From positions 1 to 6,164 of the forward strand of contig JAHEZC010000173.1 in NCBI GenBank assembly GCA_023251275.1: 6,164 nucleotides of DNA, in the 5' to 3' direction. This DNA comes from Parafilimonas sp. (GTDB lineage: Bacteria; Bacteroidota; Bacteroidia; Chitinophagales; Chitinophagaceae). Position numbers and translations under genes: made by a program. How positions within the stretch are numbered: position 1 is the first letter of the stretch; the number at the start of each line of letters is the position of its first letter. The notes under the pieces were generated by a model. That model did not search any database. It was not told the origin of the DNA and saw nothing but the letters and a program-made list of their open reading frames with translations. Below, piece by piece: positions 4,826-6,164 of the stretch.

Positions 4826-6164
4826 ATTGAATTTTTCATTTTGTTATTGCCCAGCCAATCAATGCTGTCTTTAAAGTTTGTAAACAAATTATTTTCGGGA
4901 ATAAGATCCGGAATCATACGAATGCGCCTGAGCATATTTTCCGGTTGAGTTTGCAGGCCGGTGAAAAGCACATCAACTCCTTTTTGCTCCAGCGATAGAA
5001 TAGCTTCCTCCAGTGCGTATAATCCTGTTTGATCAATGAATGGTACTTTTTTCATCCGGATAATTACAAACCTTACTTCCGGCAATTCTTCTATCATTTT
5101 CTGAAAACCGGCTGCAAAGCCAAAAAAAAGCGGGCCGTCAATACGTTTTACAAAAACCTTTTTAGCAAAGGCTGCCGGTATTTGTTCATCATACCAGCCT
5201 ATTTCATCTTTATAGGTTTCCAGCCTGGTAACTTCAGTCTTCTCTTCTACTATTTCACTCATTTTCTTCATAAATAAAATAGCCGCCATCACCATCCCGA
5301 TGCCGACTGCCACCAAAAGGTCGAGAAATACAGTTACTGCCAGAACAATGATCATGATAGCAGCATCAGCTTTTGGCACTTTGGCAATGTGCCTGAAGCC
5401 TTTATAATCGAGTATGCCGATACCGACTGTAATTAGAATACCTGCCAACACTGATTTCGGAATAAATGCAGCATATTTTCCTGCTCCTAAAAGAATTGCC
5501 AGCAAAACCAGCGCATGTATTACACCTGATACCCGGTTTCTTCCTCCTGAACGGATATTTACCAGTGTTCGCATAGTGGCGCCCGCACCTGGTAAGCCTG
5601 CAAACAAACCACTTATGCTGTTTCCGATACCCTGCCCAATGAGTTCACGATTGCTGTTATGCCTTGTTTTGGTAAGGTTATCTGACACTACGGAAGTGAG
5701 TAATGAATCTATGGCTCCCAAAGCTGCTAAGGTGATAGCCGCTTCTAAAATGGTCATATACACCTTGGTATCCACGGATAAAATCTCACCGGTTTTTAAT
5801 GCTGGGAATCCCTGTGGAATATCCCCGATCACAGGTACCTCATTGCCAAGAATGACCGACAGAACTGTTACCAGCAATAAGGCAACCAGCGTACCGGGAA
5901 CAGCTTTGGTAATTTTCGGGAAAATGTATATGATGGAAATAGTAAGTGAACTGTAAAAAAGCGCCCAATAATTAATGTTAGCCAGCGCCGGTAGGATTGA
6001 TGTTACGACATCAAGGGTTTTTTGAGGCGAAGCCTGACCGATTGCCGGGAATACCTGGAGAAGAATAATAATCACACCGATCCCGCTCATGAATCCCGAT
6101 ATTACCGGGTATGGAATATATTTGATCAGGCTTCCGATCTTTAAAATACCCATAACGACCTGGA
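4822..6164 (-). CDS. SulP-family anion transporter with STAS domain, BicA-like (5' end outside window)
   Basis: This is an inner-membrane SulP/SLC26 transporter, probably for bicarbonate or another inorganic anion. The frame is open to the window edge, and the first visible Met (6153) lies just before the internal motif YIPYPVISGFMSGIG, so roughly 115 N-terminal residues are missing; 447 complete codons are visible. Counting from that Met, the membrane region runs to about residue 295 and a cytoplasmic STAS domain from about 329 to 437, including FIDQTGLYAL (372-381). The sequence resembles cyanobacterial BicA closely: SGFMSGIG, GQASP, AIDSLLTSVV, HNSN(R)ELIGQGIGN and GAGATM. Asp149, Thr153 and Gly191-Ala192-Thr193 match the residues reported for BicA's Na+ site (D258, T262, G300-A301-T302, from memory). 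Sulfate, other anions, or a different coupling ion remain possible. The gene is translationally coupled to nhaD. Confidence 0.93.
   Translation of the reverse strand, partial: QVVMGILKIGSLIKYIPYPVISGFMSGIGVIIILLQVFPAIGQASPQKTLDVVTSILPALANINYWALFYSSLTISIIYIFPKITKAVPGTLVALLLVTVLSVILGNEVPVIGDIPQGFPALKTGEILSVDTKVYMTILEAAITLAALGAIDSLLTSVVSDNLTKTRHNSNRELIGQGIGNSISGLFAGLPGAGATMRTLVNIRSGGRNRVSGVIHALVLLAILLGAGKYAAFIPKSVLAGILITVGIGILDYKGFRHIAKVPKADAAIMIIVLAVTVFLDLLVAVGIGMVMAAILFMKKMSEIVEEKTEVTRLETYKDEIGWYDEQIPAAFAKKVFVKRIDGPLFFGFAAGFQKMIEELPEVRFVIIRMKKVPFIDQTGLYALEEAILSLEQKGVDVLFTGLQTQPENMLRRIRMIPDLIPENNLFTNFKDSIDWLGNNKMKNSI

Noticed and set aside
5414..5956. 180-residue plus-strand open frame opposite the SulP gene
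   Set aside because: It is antisense to a strongly conserved transporter; its proline- and serine-rich translation has no domain and arises from the codon pattern of the real gene.
6151..6153. ATG at 6153 as the SulP start
   Set aside because: The frame stays open to the window edge (Gln-Val-Val precede it), and the Met sits inside a conserved SulP region, about 115 residues after the usual start.

Overview
The window looks like ordinary chromosome from a Bacteroidota bacterium, probably of the Chitinophagaceae/Sphingobacteriia type. The clues are AT-rich intergenic DNA, no Shine-Dalgarno sequence before any visible start, a tRNA gene without an encoded CCA end, and proteins that read like that phylum. 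The placement is inferred from sequence character, not from a search. All six protein genes are on the minus strand; the only plus-strand gene is a tRNA. No mobile element, CRISPR array or origin was seen.

Right edge to left (direction of transcription): 6164-3548 holds a SulP-family anion transporter, cut by the window edge, whose stop overlaps the start of a NhaD-type Na+/H+ antiporter by four bases (ATGA). The SulP protein resembles cyanobacterial BicA and keeps the residues reported for its Na+ site, so the pair may be a Na+-coupled bicarbonate (or other anion) uptake unit with its own Na+ exporter. A 335-bp gene-free spacer with several inverted repeats follows (3213-3547).

Next, 3212-2529 encodes an exported protein of unknown function built from five clear 23-residue tandem repeats plus a degenerate one. 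After 44 bp comes a small alpha/beta hydrolase of the KANL3/TEX30-like group (2484-1825), then a YdcF-like DUF218 protein (1746-1096). A weak AT-rich hairpin lies between the last two.

The left part holds a plus-strand tRNA-Arg(UCU) at 912-985, in which the normally near-invariant G19-C56 elbow pair appears as A19-U56, and a minus-strand uracil-DNA glycosylase (808-137) whose DNA-wedge leucine position is phenylalanine. Bases 1-136 hold no gene.

Only the transporter pair forms a clear functional unit. The most worthwhile leads are the SulP-NhaD coupling, the 23-residue repeat protein and the tRNA covariation. Nothing here is clearly a new multi-gene system.
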